A stretch of DNA of 64,000 bases from Phaeosaccion multiseriatum (GCA_965112735.1 OZ218954.1:3348001-3412000); one strand, 5' to 3'. Positions 31,783 to 44,163 are shown, counted from the stretch's first letter. Program-made: numbers and translations. The notes: a model not told the origin generated them from the sequence alone.

Positions 31783-32452
31783 TTACGCCTCTCCAATGAA
31801 GCGTCGAAGCTCATCGTCTGGCAGGCCTCCCTCGAGCTGTCCTGGGGGAGGGAGCAGTTCGGACTCATCTCTCGTGACGCTGTGTGCCAGGCAGAGAGGA
31901 GCGGCCACTGTTTACCAGAGCACGACACACACGCACGTGCACACACACAGAGTCATGGACATGCATACACACACGCATACACGCGGCGCACGCACGCACA
32001 AACACACCCACAGAGAGAGAGAGGGAGGGAGAGAGAGACAGAGATAGGGTCAAAGAGGAGAGAGAGTCAGAAGGGAGGAGAGGAGAGAGAGTCAGAGAGG
32101 AGGAGAGGCGGAGATGTGCCAGTATGGGACATTATGGAAAGGGAGGAGCCCACACGTACACGTACCCCATAGTGGCCAGGAGAGCATGGAGCTCAGCAGT
32201 AGTGAGCCCACAACGATGCTTAGCCCAAGCATGCCCACGTATGCCACTCCAGTCGGTACCTCGGCATTGAGAATCTGCACGGAGGAGGACTCGGCGTTGG
32301 CCTGTGGACGGAGAGGAAGAAAGGAAAGGAAAGTCAAAACGAAACTTGCAAAAACATTGAGAGGGATAGCACGCACGCACGCACACACGCGCACACACAC
32401 ACACACCTACACAACTACACACACACACACACACACACACACCTACACAACT

Positions 32453-32483
<31 letters not shown>

Positions 32484-33274
32484 CACAACTACACACCTGT
32501 GCTCGCGAGAGGCTCCACCATCCGGCGCCCAAAAGAACGACGCAGATGAGGCTCAGAGGGGAGGAAATGACGCTGAGGGTCACGAGGGCGAGGTACAGGA
32601 CAATGTAGTTGGTACTGAAGAAGGGGAGATTGTGCCTTAGTCGGGCGGAGATCTCCCCCGCGCCGGGAACCAGAAATGGCTTGTGCTCCCCTGTATTGGT
32701 TGGTGCGGGGAGAGTGGGAGAGAGGGAGGGAGAGAGAGAGGCAGCGGGACATACACACATAGAGAGAGAAAGAGAGAGAGAGTGAGTGAGTGAGTGAGAG
32801 AGAGAGAGACCGACCGAGTGGAGACACCGAGAGAGAGACAGAGCGAGCGCTACCCATACCCGTTACATCAAGAGAAACCAACTCCTCTGCCGCTGTACTC
32901 TGCTGCGTGCTGCTCCTCTCGCTCTTCTTCCTTCCCCGTTCCTTCTTCACTCCGTTGCTGCTGTGTTTTGCTTTTGTGCATCTGCTGAGCGTCTCCTCCG
33001 TCCTCGTTCCCACCGCGTTCCGTCAGTCCTTCCTTCCCCCCAATCCTTGATCGTCCTCACCTAGTCCGAACACTGCCTTGAGGCCTCGCAGGGGCCCCAC
33101 ATTCACCCTGCTCCGTACCAAGCTCATGGCTTTTTGGCCATAGGCTGTGGCGACATCCATAGAGAGTCTGCTGGCGCTCCGCGGACTCTCTCCGACTTCC
33201 TGTGCTACTGGTGTAGCTACGGGAACTCCCATCTCCCCCTCCATCAGCGCAGAATCGTTTGCGTTAGAGGACAT
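31783..33274 (-). CDS. PRA1-family prenylated Rab acceptor
   Basis: Exons on the minus strand: 33061-33274, 32497-32690, 32166-32301 and 31783-31907 (TAA), 222 residues, all phases consistent. PRA1/Yip3 proteins are four-helix membrane proteins of ER and Golgi that act on prenylated Rab GTPases. Visible features are the family hallmark RLRHNLPFFSTNYIVLYLALV (two proline/asparagine landmarks before helix 1), a second hydrophobic hairpin (TGVAYVGMLGLSIVVGSLLL...), and an acidic C-terminal tail (VTRDESELL...LPDDELRRF) usual in the family. Residues 1-70 are hydrophilic. The exon 2 donor lies in a GT-rich repeat and intron 2 is almost entirely (CA)n on the plus strand. Divergent from the gene at 33618. 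Confidence 0.85.
32385..32490 (+). repeat. (CA)n with higher-order CTACACAACTA unit
   Basis: Three CA runs separated by CTACACAACTACACAC, period about 37-40 bp, in PRA1 intron 2. Confidence 0.85.
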
Positions 33275-33617
33275 CCTTCCTCTACAAGGCTATCTGGCAG
33301 AGGTGGAGGTTGTTATATTAAAAGGTGGTCGGCTTCTGAAAGCGGGAGGAGGCGTCCGTGGCCCGTTCCCGACGTTGTCAGTTGGGGCGCGGAGAACTAA
33401 CACGCTTACTAGCTCAACTGCCAGAGTGTTTCGATCAAAAAGGCAAGCAGAAACAGCGACAGCGACAGCAACAGCGAAAGAGAGAAGCAGTAAGCAGTGG
33501 AAAGCTTCCGTGCTGCTGTGAAGGACCTGTATGATGAAGCGGGGGCTCCTTCGCGAGATGCAGCAGCGCTTTCCGTTACACTGATACCACCCCCGATCCA
33601 CCCACCCCCTTGAAAGG
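33275..33617. promoter_or_regulatory. Divergent PRA1 / acidic-protein promoter region
   Basis: 343 bases between divergent ATGs. No clear TATA box; contains a short (CGACAG)n stretch near 33455. Confidence 0.45.
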
Positions 33618-34100
33618 ATGAGTTCCTCAAATGCAACGACCTCGACCAGATCCGTTCTTTCGGGTGGATCGTCTTCGTACCAGGGGCTGGTGGGACTCGG
33701 AAGTCTGCTGGGCGGGAGCAGTTCCGGGCCTACTTCTTCCGCTTCGACCACCTACGATAGCGATTTTCATGAGAGCGATGACGAGGGGAATGCCGAGGAC
33801 GACCACAAGGACAGTGATGCAAAGCGGGAGAGGGATAAGAACTCTCATAAAAGTTCAGAGTTTGTCGGTGAGAGTGTTGGTGTTGATCATCAAAGTGGTG
33901 CAGAGGTGGAAAGTGAGCATGCTGCTGCTGCTGCTGCTGACAGGGTCCTGGGTACCGTTGGGGGCGTAGACGACACCGACAAGGAGAAGCAGCAGCAACA
34001 GCAGCAGCAGCAGCAGCAGCGCGGCGAGGCGGAAGAGGAGGAGGAGGGGGAGGAGGACAAGGAGAATAATGGTGATGATGATGATGATGACGATGATGAC

Positions 34101-34165
<65 letters not shown>

Positions 34166-35658
34166 CGACGACGACGAGTCTGTGGTACGGACAGGCCCTA
34201 GAGCCAGGGGCCTCGCACGCTGTGGGACGGGGCAAAGCGTCCTCACGACAGGCACATTCGCTGTTGACTTCAGCTCGTCCTCCTCTTCGGCGTCTGCTGC
34301 CAGCGAGTCAGGGGGCACGTCTGTCAGGGACGAGTCTGTCGGTGTCGCCTCTACTGGGGGAAGTACTGCCCGTAGTGTCTCCACTGCTGAGGCGAGCCGA
34401 GGAGGAGGAGGAGGAGGAGGAGGAGAAGCAGGAGGAGGTGGAGGCACGGGTGTTACTGCTGCTGCTGCTGCTGCTGCTGCTGTCTGCGATGCGAGTGCGA
34501 GTCCTGGCCAAGTTCCTCGTCGCCATGGACGTCGCCGCCGCCATCTGTGGCCGCTGCTGCAGCCCCTCCTCCGATTGGCGGAGAGAGAACTCACGGAGGA
34601 GGCTCTCCGCCCCTCCTTTGCCTGGACCCCGTCCACGCCTCCCCCAGCGGCACTGGTTTCCCTCGGGGCGGGGGGCTGGGCTGGCATCCCCTCCTCCTCG
34701 TCCTGCCCCGCCTATGTCTCAACCTCTACCGCTGGGTGTGCCTCAGGCACGAGTGGCGGTGTGAGTGGAGACGGTGGGGGTGGATTGGGAGGCACTGCCT
34801 GTGGGCCCCTCCGGGTCAAAGGCCCTTGGCAGAGGAGGATGCGTGCGAGGGCAGCGGATGCCCGTGATGCCATCATCCTCGCTTATGAGATTGCCGGAGG
34901 GTGTGCGTGGAAGAGAGCGGTGGGGTGGGGTACGCACGGGATGGGTGGTGCGCAGGAGAGGAGGGGAAGGCAGAGGAAGGAGGAGGAGACGTTGGAGGCA
35001 TGCTTACGAGAGGCGGCCGAGGCTGGAGACGGGGTGATGCGCTTCAGCGGCAAGGGGCTTGACCTCATTAGCAGCACCGCTTTGTTGTACGATATGAAGA
35101 GGTGAGTGCGTGCGTTCATGTATGTGTGTGTGTGTGTCGTGTGTGTGTGTGAGTGTGTGTGTGTGTGTGTGTGTTTGTGTGTGTGTGTGCACGTCCCTGG
35201 GATGTTTGTGACTGACTGACTCACTGACTGACTGACCGACTGACTGACTGACTGACTCACCCACTCCACTGACTGGTGGATGGATAATCGCACGCATGAC
35301 CTACTTACACTCACGCGTACTCACACGATTTCTACTTCCACTTACATCAATTGACATACACACAACACACAGAGAGGGCTCTCTGACGACCAAGCGCGTC
35401 AGAGGAGAGGCTATGATGGTCCGTCGGCAAGACCTTCGCATAGCAGAGCAGCAACACAGATCTAGAGAGGCCTCCCTCCGGGCCATGCTCAGACAGAGAC
35501 ATGCGAAGGAGAACGACGCGGCGATAGAGAGGGGCGTTGCAAGGCAGAGGGAGCTCTCAGGGGCCAGGAACGACGCGCTGAGGAGATTCGATACTTGCTT
35601 TCATATCGCGGACAGGGCCATTGCAAGATGCTATGATATGGAGGCGCGGCTTGAAGGA

Positions 35659-35693
<35 letters not shown>

Positions 35694-35947
35694 GAGGAGG
35701 AGGAGGAGGAGGAGGAGGAGGAGGACGACGACGACGAAAGGGGGGTGCAAGTGGCGCAAGCAGTCGAGCGGACTTGACTTTGCAAAGGCTTCTCCAGGCC
35801 GATCGGAAGGAGGCATCCCTGTGTGTGCTTGCTGCTCAAGCTACGGCTGCGCAGGCGGTAGAGGAGGCGTCGCCATTTGAAGCGGCGGCGCGGGCCGGCA
35901 AGGAAGAGAGGCAGGCCCAGGCTCAGGCAGCGGCAGTAGCTGGTGGT

Positions 35948-35984
<37 letters not shown>

Positions 35985-36152
35985 GAGGAGGAGGAGGAGG
36001 AGGAGGGGGGGGGGGGGGGTTGCCGGCACAAGGAGGGACGGAGGGGCCTGAAACGGACGAGACAGGAGGGGTGGAGAAGGAGGGGCGGCAGAGGCGAAGG
36101 AGAAGAAGCGCTGGTGCGGTTTCCTCTCGATACAAGGGTAGTGGGAAGTACG

Positions 36153-36184
<32 letters not shown>

Positions 36185-37186
36185 ACATGTAGCGTGAGGA
36201 TGATGCGTGTTGATACCGCGGTGGCAGCAGCGGCGGTGTCTCGCTCCGGCCCTCTCTCTCCGGTCTATCGTCAGTCGGTGCGACGTGATGTGGGCGCGCG
36301 CGTGGGCGGCGGCGGATGGGCCTGGAAAGTGGACGCGGCGACAGGAGAGTTTGTGCTGTCCAAGAGCGGCAGTCCGGGGAGTCGAGGCAGCAGGTGGAAG
36401 GGGCAGAGCAGAAGAGCACTTCTTTCTGTTTCCTCGCGTACGACAGTTGGTGCTACGAAGAGAGTGGGAGCCTTGTCGTGCTCTGTATCCTGTGTCCCGC
36501 AGACGACTCGAGGCACGAAGAAGAAGGAGAAGAAGCGTGTTGTGGGGAGGAGGAGAGGTAAGGAGAGAGAGGTTGATGTTCTGTTGGCGAAGACGACAGC
36601 GATGGCAACGGCAAATTGGGGGAGGCGGAAGAGACTAGAAGATGAAGTTTGTGTGGATATTGGGCAGTCGACTTCGTCGCCGCTTCTGAGGGTGGCATCG
36701 CCTCCCGCTGCTGTTGGGGAGGAGGAGGAGGGGGAGGAGCGGGAGGAGCGGGAGGAGGAGCGGGAAGAGGAGGAGGAGGGGGGCGAGTTGGTGATACAGC
36801 AGCAGCGCCACCCGCACCAGCATGGCACAGAGCCCAACGGTATGGGCATGGATCGCAGCTCGTGCGCCTTCTGTCTCCGCCGCTGTCGTGTGGCTCAGAT
36901 GGTGTCCTTCCCCTCCCTCGACCTGGGACGAAGGGGCGTCGGCGGGGGAGGAGGAGGAGGAGGAGGAGGAGGAGGAAAGGGGCAGCATAGGCGGCTAGAG
37001 GCACCTCTTCCTCCGCCGAACCTACAGCAGCAGCAGCAGCAGCGGAACGAAAAGATGGAGGGGAAGAGTCGCTTGTTTTGCCGGTGGGAGTGCATGAAGC
37101 AATGGAGCACAATGCAGCTGCCTGTACAGCAACGCTTCGAGACACATGTGGCCATCGATATCGGGGCGGGACGGCTCGTTTCGTGA
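33618..37186 (+). CDS. Acidic protein with C-terminal Cys finger
   Basis: Exons 33618-35101 and 35373-37186; about 1,099 codons with one frame break. I do not recognise the family. The N-terminus is S/E/D rich with a run of ~38 aspartates from (GAT)n at 34070-34175. Exon 1 ends in a more ordered part (MRFSGKGLDLISSTALLYDMKR). Exon 2 starts with a predicted coiled coil (MMVRRQDLRIAEQQHRSREA, then RHAKENDAAIERGVARQREL) and DALRRFDTCFHIADRAIARC. The C-terminus has CAFCLRRC and, after a glycine run, LFCRWECMKQW, a CxxC...CxxxC arrangement like FCS/MYM-type zinc fingers. Frame 1 before the G12 run at 35658-35669 must become frame 2 after it, so one base is extra (or two missing) in the assembly, or the gene is interrupted. 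A perfect TTGGTGATACAG copy at 36788-36799 reads ELVIQQQ. Confidence 0.65.
34070..34175 (+). repeat. (GAT)n coding tract, poly-Asp
   Basis: About 35 GAT/GAC codons in frame with the acidic-protein ORF. Confidence 0.97.
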
Positions 37187-38118
37187 TGAATGGATGTCGA
37201 TGGACTTGTTTGGAAAGCAGCCAAAAGTAGGGGGCATGATATGTCATGTAGGATGCATGGAGGTAGAAAGAGAAACAGACCTCGTTCCATCGTCTCGTTA
37301 GCCTGCAGTGTCTCCTCTCCTCTCTTCTCTTCGACCAGCCAGGCCATCGTGCGGTCTCTCTGGAAGGGAAGTCCAATCTTCCCACCCCGCCACGCATCGT
37401 TAATATACTCCAAATCCATAGTTCGTAAGGGGAAAGCGCTGTACATTGTGTAATTGTTATGTACACAGAGGAGTTGTTGGAATAAATCCAATCAGCAAAG
37501 CATCACAACAGCCACAGCCTCAGTCAAATCAGCAGCCAAACAGCAGCCAGCCCTTCTTTCTCCGCCATTCCGTATGGTACTTAACCGACACGCCACACGA
37601 CACCGAGCGATGTTGTTGGGCTCGAGCAGTGTGCCCCGATCCCTAGCAAGGCACACCCTCTCAACCCCTCCCACGCCCTCCCCAAACCCTTGGCTTTCTG
37701 GTCCCTCCCTCCTCCCTCTATTGTAGCTCACCGAACGATACCCCATGTGTATGCACGGGGCGGGCTCTGCTGCTCTGCTCTGGAGAGTCGCTCTGAGTTG
37801 CAAGCTCTGAGCATTGAGCTCCTAGCAGCGACAAGATCCCTCCCCCCGCTGCTGCATTGTTGTACCTTGCTGAGTGTGTCAGCCTCCGTTTGGCTGTTGG
37901 GGCCAACCAACCACCCATCCACCACAGGGGGGCACGCCTGTGTCGAACTTCTGCTCCCCATCTCCATCCGTGGAGACTCAACACAAGAGCTCATGTATCT
38001 CGCTCCGGTCGGGCTCAGGCTATGCATGCACACCTCTCAGCCTCAAGTAGGAGCCTGGGCGACTCGCACACAGACACCGTCGTGTCTTGCTTTTATGTGT
38101 GCGTGTGTGTGTGTGTGT

Positions 38119-38154
<36 letters not shown>

Positions 38155-38226
38155 TCCCTGTATCGTATCTGTCGCCGTCACCCGAGCCACGCCATGCCAC
38201 GTCACACACAGAAGAGAACCTTTCTC
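37187..38226. other. Intergenic region with (GT)n
   Basis: About 1 kb without a supportable gene. A (GT)n microsatellite spans about 38098-38152; an AATAAA-like segment near 37480 may end the upstream transcript. Confidence 0.5.
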
Positions 38227-38638
38227 TTACTCCAAGACGAAGAAGGCAACCAACGCAGCTGCGATGAGCAGGATACAGATGATGCTGATGAGCTTGCACA
38301 CGATCTCCTTGACTGGAGAGGGGGCATGGCAGGAGCGGCGGAGCAGAGGTAGGTACATTAGTGGGCGTGCAGCAGAGAGAACGGGGGGCAGGCACCAGGG
38401 TGGAATTAAAAAGGCGAAGACCTAACGAGCATGAGTCAGGGGAACTGGCCCTGTCTCTGTCCTGGCCCCTGTGACCACAGACCCACACGGCGCTGATGTC
38501 CTGGTCTCCTCCGCTCTCCTTCCACCACGCTGCTTTGAACCTGCAATCGCCACGTCACTCACTAATGTAACCGGCAACGATAGCCAGGACGCCTCCCACG
38601 ATACAGACGGCCAAGGACGGCGTGTCAAACGAGGTCAT
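38227..38638 (-). CDS. 53-residue two-helix membrane protein
   Basis: Two exons on the minus strand, 38563-38638 and 38227-38312, join in phase (ATT A + TC AAG) to 53 residues. The product is two hydrophobic segments, SLAVCIVGGVLAIVAGYI and LISIICILLIAAALVAFFVL, linked by a short IKEIVCK loop, with a short polar N-terminus MTSFDTP and a final glutamate. The intron has a GTGAGT donor and a CTCTCCAG acceptor. I do not recognise a family; it is the size of small subunits of membrane complexes or PMP3-like proteolipids but lacks the PMP3 proline pattern. Support is the clean splice join, the hydrophobic periodicity and an ATG in reasonable context. Confidence 0.5.
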
Positions 38639-39691
38639 GATGAGGAGTTGACGTTTGATGAGCACCTTCCAAAAAAAAAAATGCCCTGAAGACTTAAGAT
38701 TGCCTCTCCCTCCTTTGCGTGGGCTTGCCTATGCTGCTCCTTCGCTGGAAAGTCTCCAGCAGTTACAGAGTGAAGAACGTAGAGGAGAGAGGATGATTAG
38801 AGGTGAAGAGGGAAGGCTAATTAAATGTCCTTCCTTCGATCTCTCACAAAAAAGAAAAATCCTCGGCACAACAAAGGTGAAACTGAAACTGTTGTTGACT
38901 TACTCCTCGGCATCACATATTTCATATTTCATATTTCCTTCCTTCCACACATTACAGCCCCCCCCCCCACACACACACCCTCAGGTTCACTCGTCCCCCC
39001 CCCTCTCTTCCTTCCTTCCTTCCTTCCTTCCTTCCTTCCTTCGAATCAAAGGCGAGCTCCCCCATCCCAGGCCATTATCGCACCCCTCGACTATCCCCCT
39101 ACGCTTCCCACCCCCCCGCGCATCGTAGCCCCATTTCATAGCTCTCTCAACCCCTCCCTACCTACAACTGCTGCTCCTCTCCTGAGACCGTTGTAGTCGT
39201 CCTCTCCGCCCTCCTCCCCTTCTTCCTCCACGCAACCCCCCCCTCCCGGCCCGCCCGTTCACAAGAAAGTCTCCAGTCAAGTGCCCCGACAGTTGCTGCC
39301 TTGCCACCCTTAACCCATGCAAGTCTGCCACACTCCCAGCTTCAGTGCTCTCTGCAGACGGCCGGCCAGCCAGACTGAGATGGCAGATGGCACCCCACGG
39401 ACTTGAAGCTCTCTGCTCGAGCAAGCCAACAAGCGAAGCCGAGCCGCAATGGACCCACCCCAAGTCTCTCTCTCTCCCTTTGACACAAAAGACATCATGG
39501 AGAAAATGGGTTCCGAGCCTCCGAGCGAGCGTGTCTCCCCTCCCTTCAGCTGCACTTTCTCCCCTCCCTCCCTCCCTCGCTCCTCTCTCGCTTCTCGCTG
39601 CTCCCATTCGCACCTTCTCCCATCCCTCCCTCCCTGCTGGCTTCTCCCCTTCACACCCTGTCCCATCCCTCCCCCCCCTCTCGCTAACACG
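38639..39691. other. Intergenic region upstream/downstream of WRKY19-like gene
   Basis: About 1 kb, containing a (CCTT)n run at 39009-39042 and C-rich patches. No gene seen; it should include the 3' UTR of the zinc-module gene and the promoter of the 53-residue protein. Confidence 0.5.
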
Positions 39692-39980
39692 CTACACGTA
39701 GCGCAAGTCCCCTTCTGCAGATTCCGGTGCAGGTGGTGCCGCTCCTCCTCCTCCTCCTCCTCCTCCTCCTCCTCCTCCTCCTCCTCCTCCTGCTACTAGT
39801 CCTGCTGCTGCGGCGGCGGCTGCTGCTGATGCTGCTGCCGCTGCCGCTGCCGCCGCTGCTTCGCCCTGCAGCTGTTGCTGTTGCTGCTGTTGCTGCTGCA
39901 ACTGCAACTGTTGCTGCTGCAAGTGCTGCTGCAACTCCTGCTGCTGCTGCTGCTGGTGTTGCTGCTGTTGCTGTTGCTGC

Positions 39981-40012
<32 letters not shown>

Positions 40013-40766
40013 GTGTTGCTGCTCCCCCCCCACATCCCTGTCCCCTAGAGGAACAGGAGCGGGAGCGGGAGCGGGAGCGGCCACTGCCATGTGTGCTTGG
40101 GCAGCACCATCCCCAACAAGCCCAACCAGCGCAGAGAAGGGGGTGGGGGTGTCTGGATTGGCGGCTGAAGGGGTGGCAGAAGGCACAGACACAGGCACAG
40201 TCCGAGCCCGCTTCAGAGCCGGCTCATCCCCCCCAGTCCCAGCCCCAGCTGCCCCCGTCCCCACTCCGAAGTTCGTCGCGCTCGCTGCCGCGGAGGTTGC
40301 CGCCGAAGATATGGCATTGGCGTTGGCTTGTGCTGCTGCTGCCGCGGCTTGAAGATGGTGGGCATGTGCAGCAGTTGGTGGTACTGCGGCAGCAGCAGCA
40401 GCAGCAGTAGTAGTATGCGTGGTGGCGGGAGCGGCAGCAGGAGGAGCAGGGGCGGGAGCGGGAGCAGGAGCAACAGTCGCCATAGCAGGAGCAACAGCAG
40501 CAGCAGCAGCCATAGCAGGTGCCATGGTAGTAGGTGCAGGCGCCATGGTAGCAGCAGGGGCAGAAGGGCCGGGAGGGCCGGGAGGGCCACGGGCAGCAGT
40601 TGGTGATCCAGCAGCAGGGGCAGGGGCAGGAACGGCCCCCGCGAGGATACTCGCCACCTCCGGCACGTTAAGCATTGCTACCATGCGAGGGTGGTGCTCC
40701 TGAGCCGCTGCCTGCTGCTGCTGCTGCTGCTGCTGTTGTTGTTGCTGTTGTTGCTGTTGTTGTTGT

Positions 40767-40813
<47 letters not shown>

Positions 40814-41921
40814 GAGCTGCTGCTGGTGGAGCTGCTGTTGGGCCTGCTGAAGGGACTGCGCCTGAGTCAAACCCTTTAGGGGTTGCTAATGTGATTGGAG
40901 GAGAGGGAGAGTGATGATGGTGGGGGGGGGGGGGAGGGGGAGGATGCAGGGATGGAGGGAGAGAGGGAGGGAGGGAGAGAGAGGGGAGGGGTAAGCGGGT
41001 GGGCCTGCCTTGTCTCAGGCGACAAGGGGGGGGCAGGATCCTTCGCTTTGGGCACTTCAAATCGCCCTCCCCTCCCCTACCCTCGTCTTTGCTTCATTTC
41101 CTGGCTGTAACTCACTGGCTGACTCGCTGGCTTGACTCACTCACTCCCTCTCTCCCTCACTCACTCCCTCACTCACTCACTCACTCACCCCTCCACTGAC
41201 TCACCAGACCACCTGTGCTGCAATCAATACACTTGTACCAAACAGTCACATACCACCACCTCATCCTCAATCTATACACTCGTATCACTCACTCAATCAC
41301 TCACTCACACACACACACCCTTCCTCACTCACCACCACCGCCTGCTCCCTGCGCTTAGCGTTAGCGAAGTGCGTCTGGCACACGCCACCCTTGCGAGAAG
41401 CCACCTTCTTGCAGCCCTCGTGCGAGCACTGCCGGGCAGTCACCTTTGCTCCGTGTTTCTTACACTTGCCGCCCTGACACACACAACACCCACGCAAAGA
41501 GAGAGAGAGAGAGAGAGAGGGACATGGAGAGATAGAAAGGGTGCGGACAGATGAGTGAGGGTGGACGGGACGAAGAGAAGGTCCTGCACTGCGCACAGCC
41601 AATCGCGGCTACACAGCACCAAAACGACCAAAGGAGGAGGAGGAGGAGGAGGAGGAGGAGGAGGAGGAGGAGGAGGAGGAGGAGGAGGAGGAGCAAGAAC
41701 AATAACAGCAACAACAAGAGGTACGTATATATATAGCGACGATGACGACGGACAAAACATGTCCCGCTTAAAGAGAGACAGAGAAGAGCCATATTAGAAT
41801 AAATCAATACAAGGGGGAAAGGTTACGTAAGATGATGTAAGTACCTGCTTGACGTAGGAGTTGCACCCGAGCGTGGAGCATTTCTTGACGGCGGCCCCGT
41901 GCCTCATACACACGCCGCCCT

Positions 41922-41978
<57 letters not shown>

Positions 41979-42896
41979 TGTGTGCGTGCACGTGTGTACG
42001 AGGTGAGAGTGTTGGGGTGTGTGATGTGTGCGTGAGTGAGTGAGCGAGCGCGAGCGAGCGGCCTTGTGTGCACACCAAAAGCATTTCTGACTCTTTCTCC
42101 CTCTCCTCTCTCTATGAGGCCCTTTCTTTCTCCCTCTCCTCTCTCTATGAGGCCCTTTCTCTTTCTCCCTCTCCTCTCTCTATGAGGCCCTTTCTTTCTC
42201 CCTCTCCTCTCTCTATGAGGCCCTTTCTCTTCTCGATGGTGGTCTCGCTCTCTCCCCTCTCTCTCCTCCACGGAGGCTGGCGGCACCGCGCCCGAATGAC
42301 CAACTTGCTTACCTGTTTGGCGATCCTCGTGCAGTCCGGAGTCTGGCACATACGCACTGGAGCTCCGTGCCTCTGGCACACGCCTAATAAACCGACCACA
42401 CACAGGCAGGGAGTGCACAGGGAGGGGGGGGGGGGGGCAGCGACGGAGGGAGAGGAAGGGGGGAGAGATGAGCGTGGACTTCGGCTCCGTTCGCACCCCT
42501 TGATGGAGCCCCTCTCCACGCCATAGCAAGGGGGGGGGGGGGTTGGCGTGGCGCTTCCATTTCAGTGCGTGATCCCTTTAACGAGCCTGCCCCCTCGTGC
42601 CAGTGACAGTCAATAGAAAGAAGACCATGAAAGGCCACGCCTTTGGTCCTGCCCTCCTACCCTTCCTTTAGCACTCCCCTCCCCCCCATTCTCCCTCCCT
42701 CCCTCACCAACCCACCTCCCTTCTTGGGATGCTTGTCGCAGCCATCCACCTTACACCGCTTGATGGCCATGCCGTGCTTCCTGCAGAGGTCCCCTCGCTT
42801 GGCGGTGCTGTCGCAGCCCTGGATGGCGCACATCTTTGTGACTGCATGTCCGCTGCAGACCCCTGTGGGCCCTGCTCGGCGCTTGCAGCCCTCCTG

Positions 42897-42947
<51 letters not shown>

Positions 42948-44163
42948 TGTCAGTAAGAGAGAAAAAAAGGAAGGATAGTATCAGAGAGAGAGACATGTGT
43001 ATGTATATATATAGAGAGAGAGCAGTGGTGAGGTTGGGGTGTGTTGGGGTGGGTTGGGTTGGGTTCATGCAGAGGTATGATAGATCACGAAAAGAAGGGA
43101 CACAAGAATAGGACTGCCGTTCCTTCTCCTCACATACTCACGCACTCCCTCCCTCCCTCCCTCCCTCCCTCACCCACTCACTCACATGTGAGCACACATC
43201 ATGCGGGTCTTCGTGCACGTTGCAGTGGGCACCCTTGTACGCCTTCCTCTCGCACCCCGGCGTGGAGCACTTTCTCATCTGCGCCCCATGCCGGATGCAC
43301 AGCCCCCCCCTCTGGCACTGCTTGTTGCAGCCCTCCACGCTGCAGAACTTGACGGGTGCCCCGTGCTCCAAGCACACTCCTTGCGACATGACGTACTTGT
43401 CGCAGCCTTCCCTCGAACACAGCTTGCTATTCACGGGGCCACCTGGCGGTCCGGTGAGGTTGGCCGGAGTGAGGACGCGGTAGCCTCGGGGCTGTTGCTG
43501 TGCCTGCGGCGGCGGCTGCTGAGCCTGAGCCTGCTGCTGTTGCTGCTGTTGCTGCGTGACGTTGTTCAAGGCCATGATGGCCGACTCTGTTGCCGCCGCC
43601 ACGTGCGCTGCTGTTGGTTGCGGTGGTTGCTGCTGTGCGCCTCCTCCTCCTCCTGCTGCTGCTGCTGCTGCAGCAGCAATGGCAGCCGCCGCGGCTGCAG
43701 CGGCAGGTTGCGTTAGGCCGACGGCAGAGGCAGCAAGAGCGTGCTGATGCTGTTGCTGCTGTTGCTGCTGCTGCTGATGGGCGGCCGTCACTACGGCGTT
43801 GAGGGGCGCTTGGGCAATGAGGGAGAACTGCTGCGCTTGCTGCTGCGCTTGCTGCTGAGCCTGAGCCTGAGCCTGAGCCTGAGCATGTTGAGCCTGAGCC
43901 TGAGCCTGAGCCTGAGCTTGCAGCTGAGCGTGCTGTTGAGCCTGCTGCAACTGCTGCTGCATCATCTGCTCCTGCTGCTCCCTGTATTGGCGTTGAAGGT
44001 GCAGCTGCTCGTCGAGCGAGAGTGCCGCTGCTGCGGGAGGAGCTGGAGGGGCTGGAGGCACTTCCCCGGCGCCCACCCCAAGAGCAGCCTGCTCCGCGGT
44101 GGCTGCCGGAGCCACTGCCTGTGCAGCGATACCCGGCAGGGTGGCCCGTTGGAGCGGATCCAT
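39692..44163 (-). CDS. WRKY19-like zinc-module protein, nine CCCH repeats
   Basis: Exons on the minus strand: 43186-44163, 42716-42893, 42313-42383, 41845-41919, 41333-41473 and 39692-40885; about 878 residues. A Q/A-rich N-terminus (~220 residues) is followed by nine modules of the form C-x4-C-x(8-11)-C-x2-H, e.g. CSREGCDKYVMSQGVCLEHG, CSVEGCNKQCQRGGLCIRHG, CKVDGCDKHPKKGGVCQRHG and CSHEGCKKVASRKGGVCQTH. This is the module annotated 'WRKY transcription factor 19-like' in oomycetes and brown algae; DNA binding is inferred, not shown. The C-terminal 397 residues are poly-Q/poly-A with no domain. Three successive introns cut at the same place in the module (KQ/GGVC), so exons equal repeats. Antisense copies of the dispersed motif (40375-40386, 40600-40611) read VPPT and GSPT. 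Introns contain (GT)n at acceptors. Confidence 0.85.
40699..40820 (-). repeat. Coding polyglutamine tract
   Basis: CAG/CAA codons (CTG/TTG on the plus strand) for ~40 glutamines in the last exon of the zinc-module gene; another Q-rich block lies at 39870-40022. Confidence 0.95.
42084..42232 (+). repeat. 33-35 bp minisatellite, four copies
   Basis: Unit contains CTCTCCTCTCTCTATGAGGCC with TATGAGGC at about 42113, 42146, 42181 and 42214, in an intron of the zinc-module gene. Confidence 0.9.

Noticed and set aside
42084-42232. Coding repeat reading RKGLIERGEGE on the minus strand
   Set aside because: It is a minisatellite inside an intron; the zinc-module exons at 42313-42383 and 41845-41919 join in phase across it.
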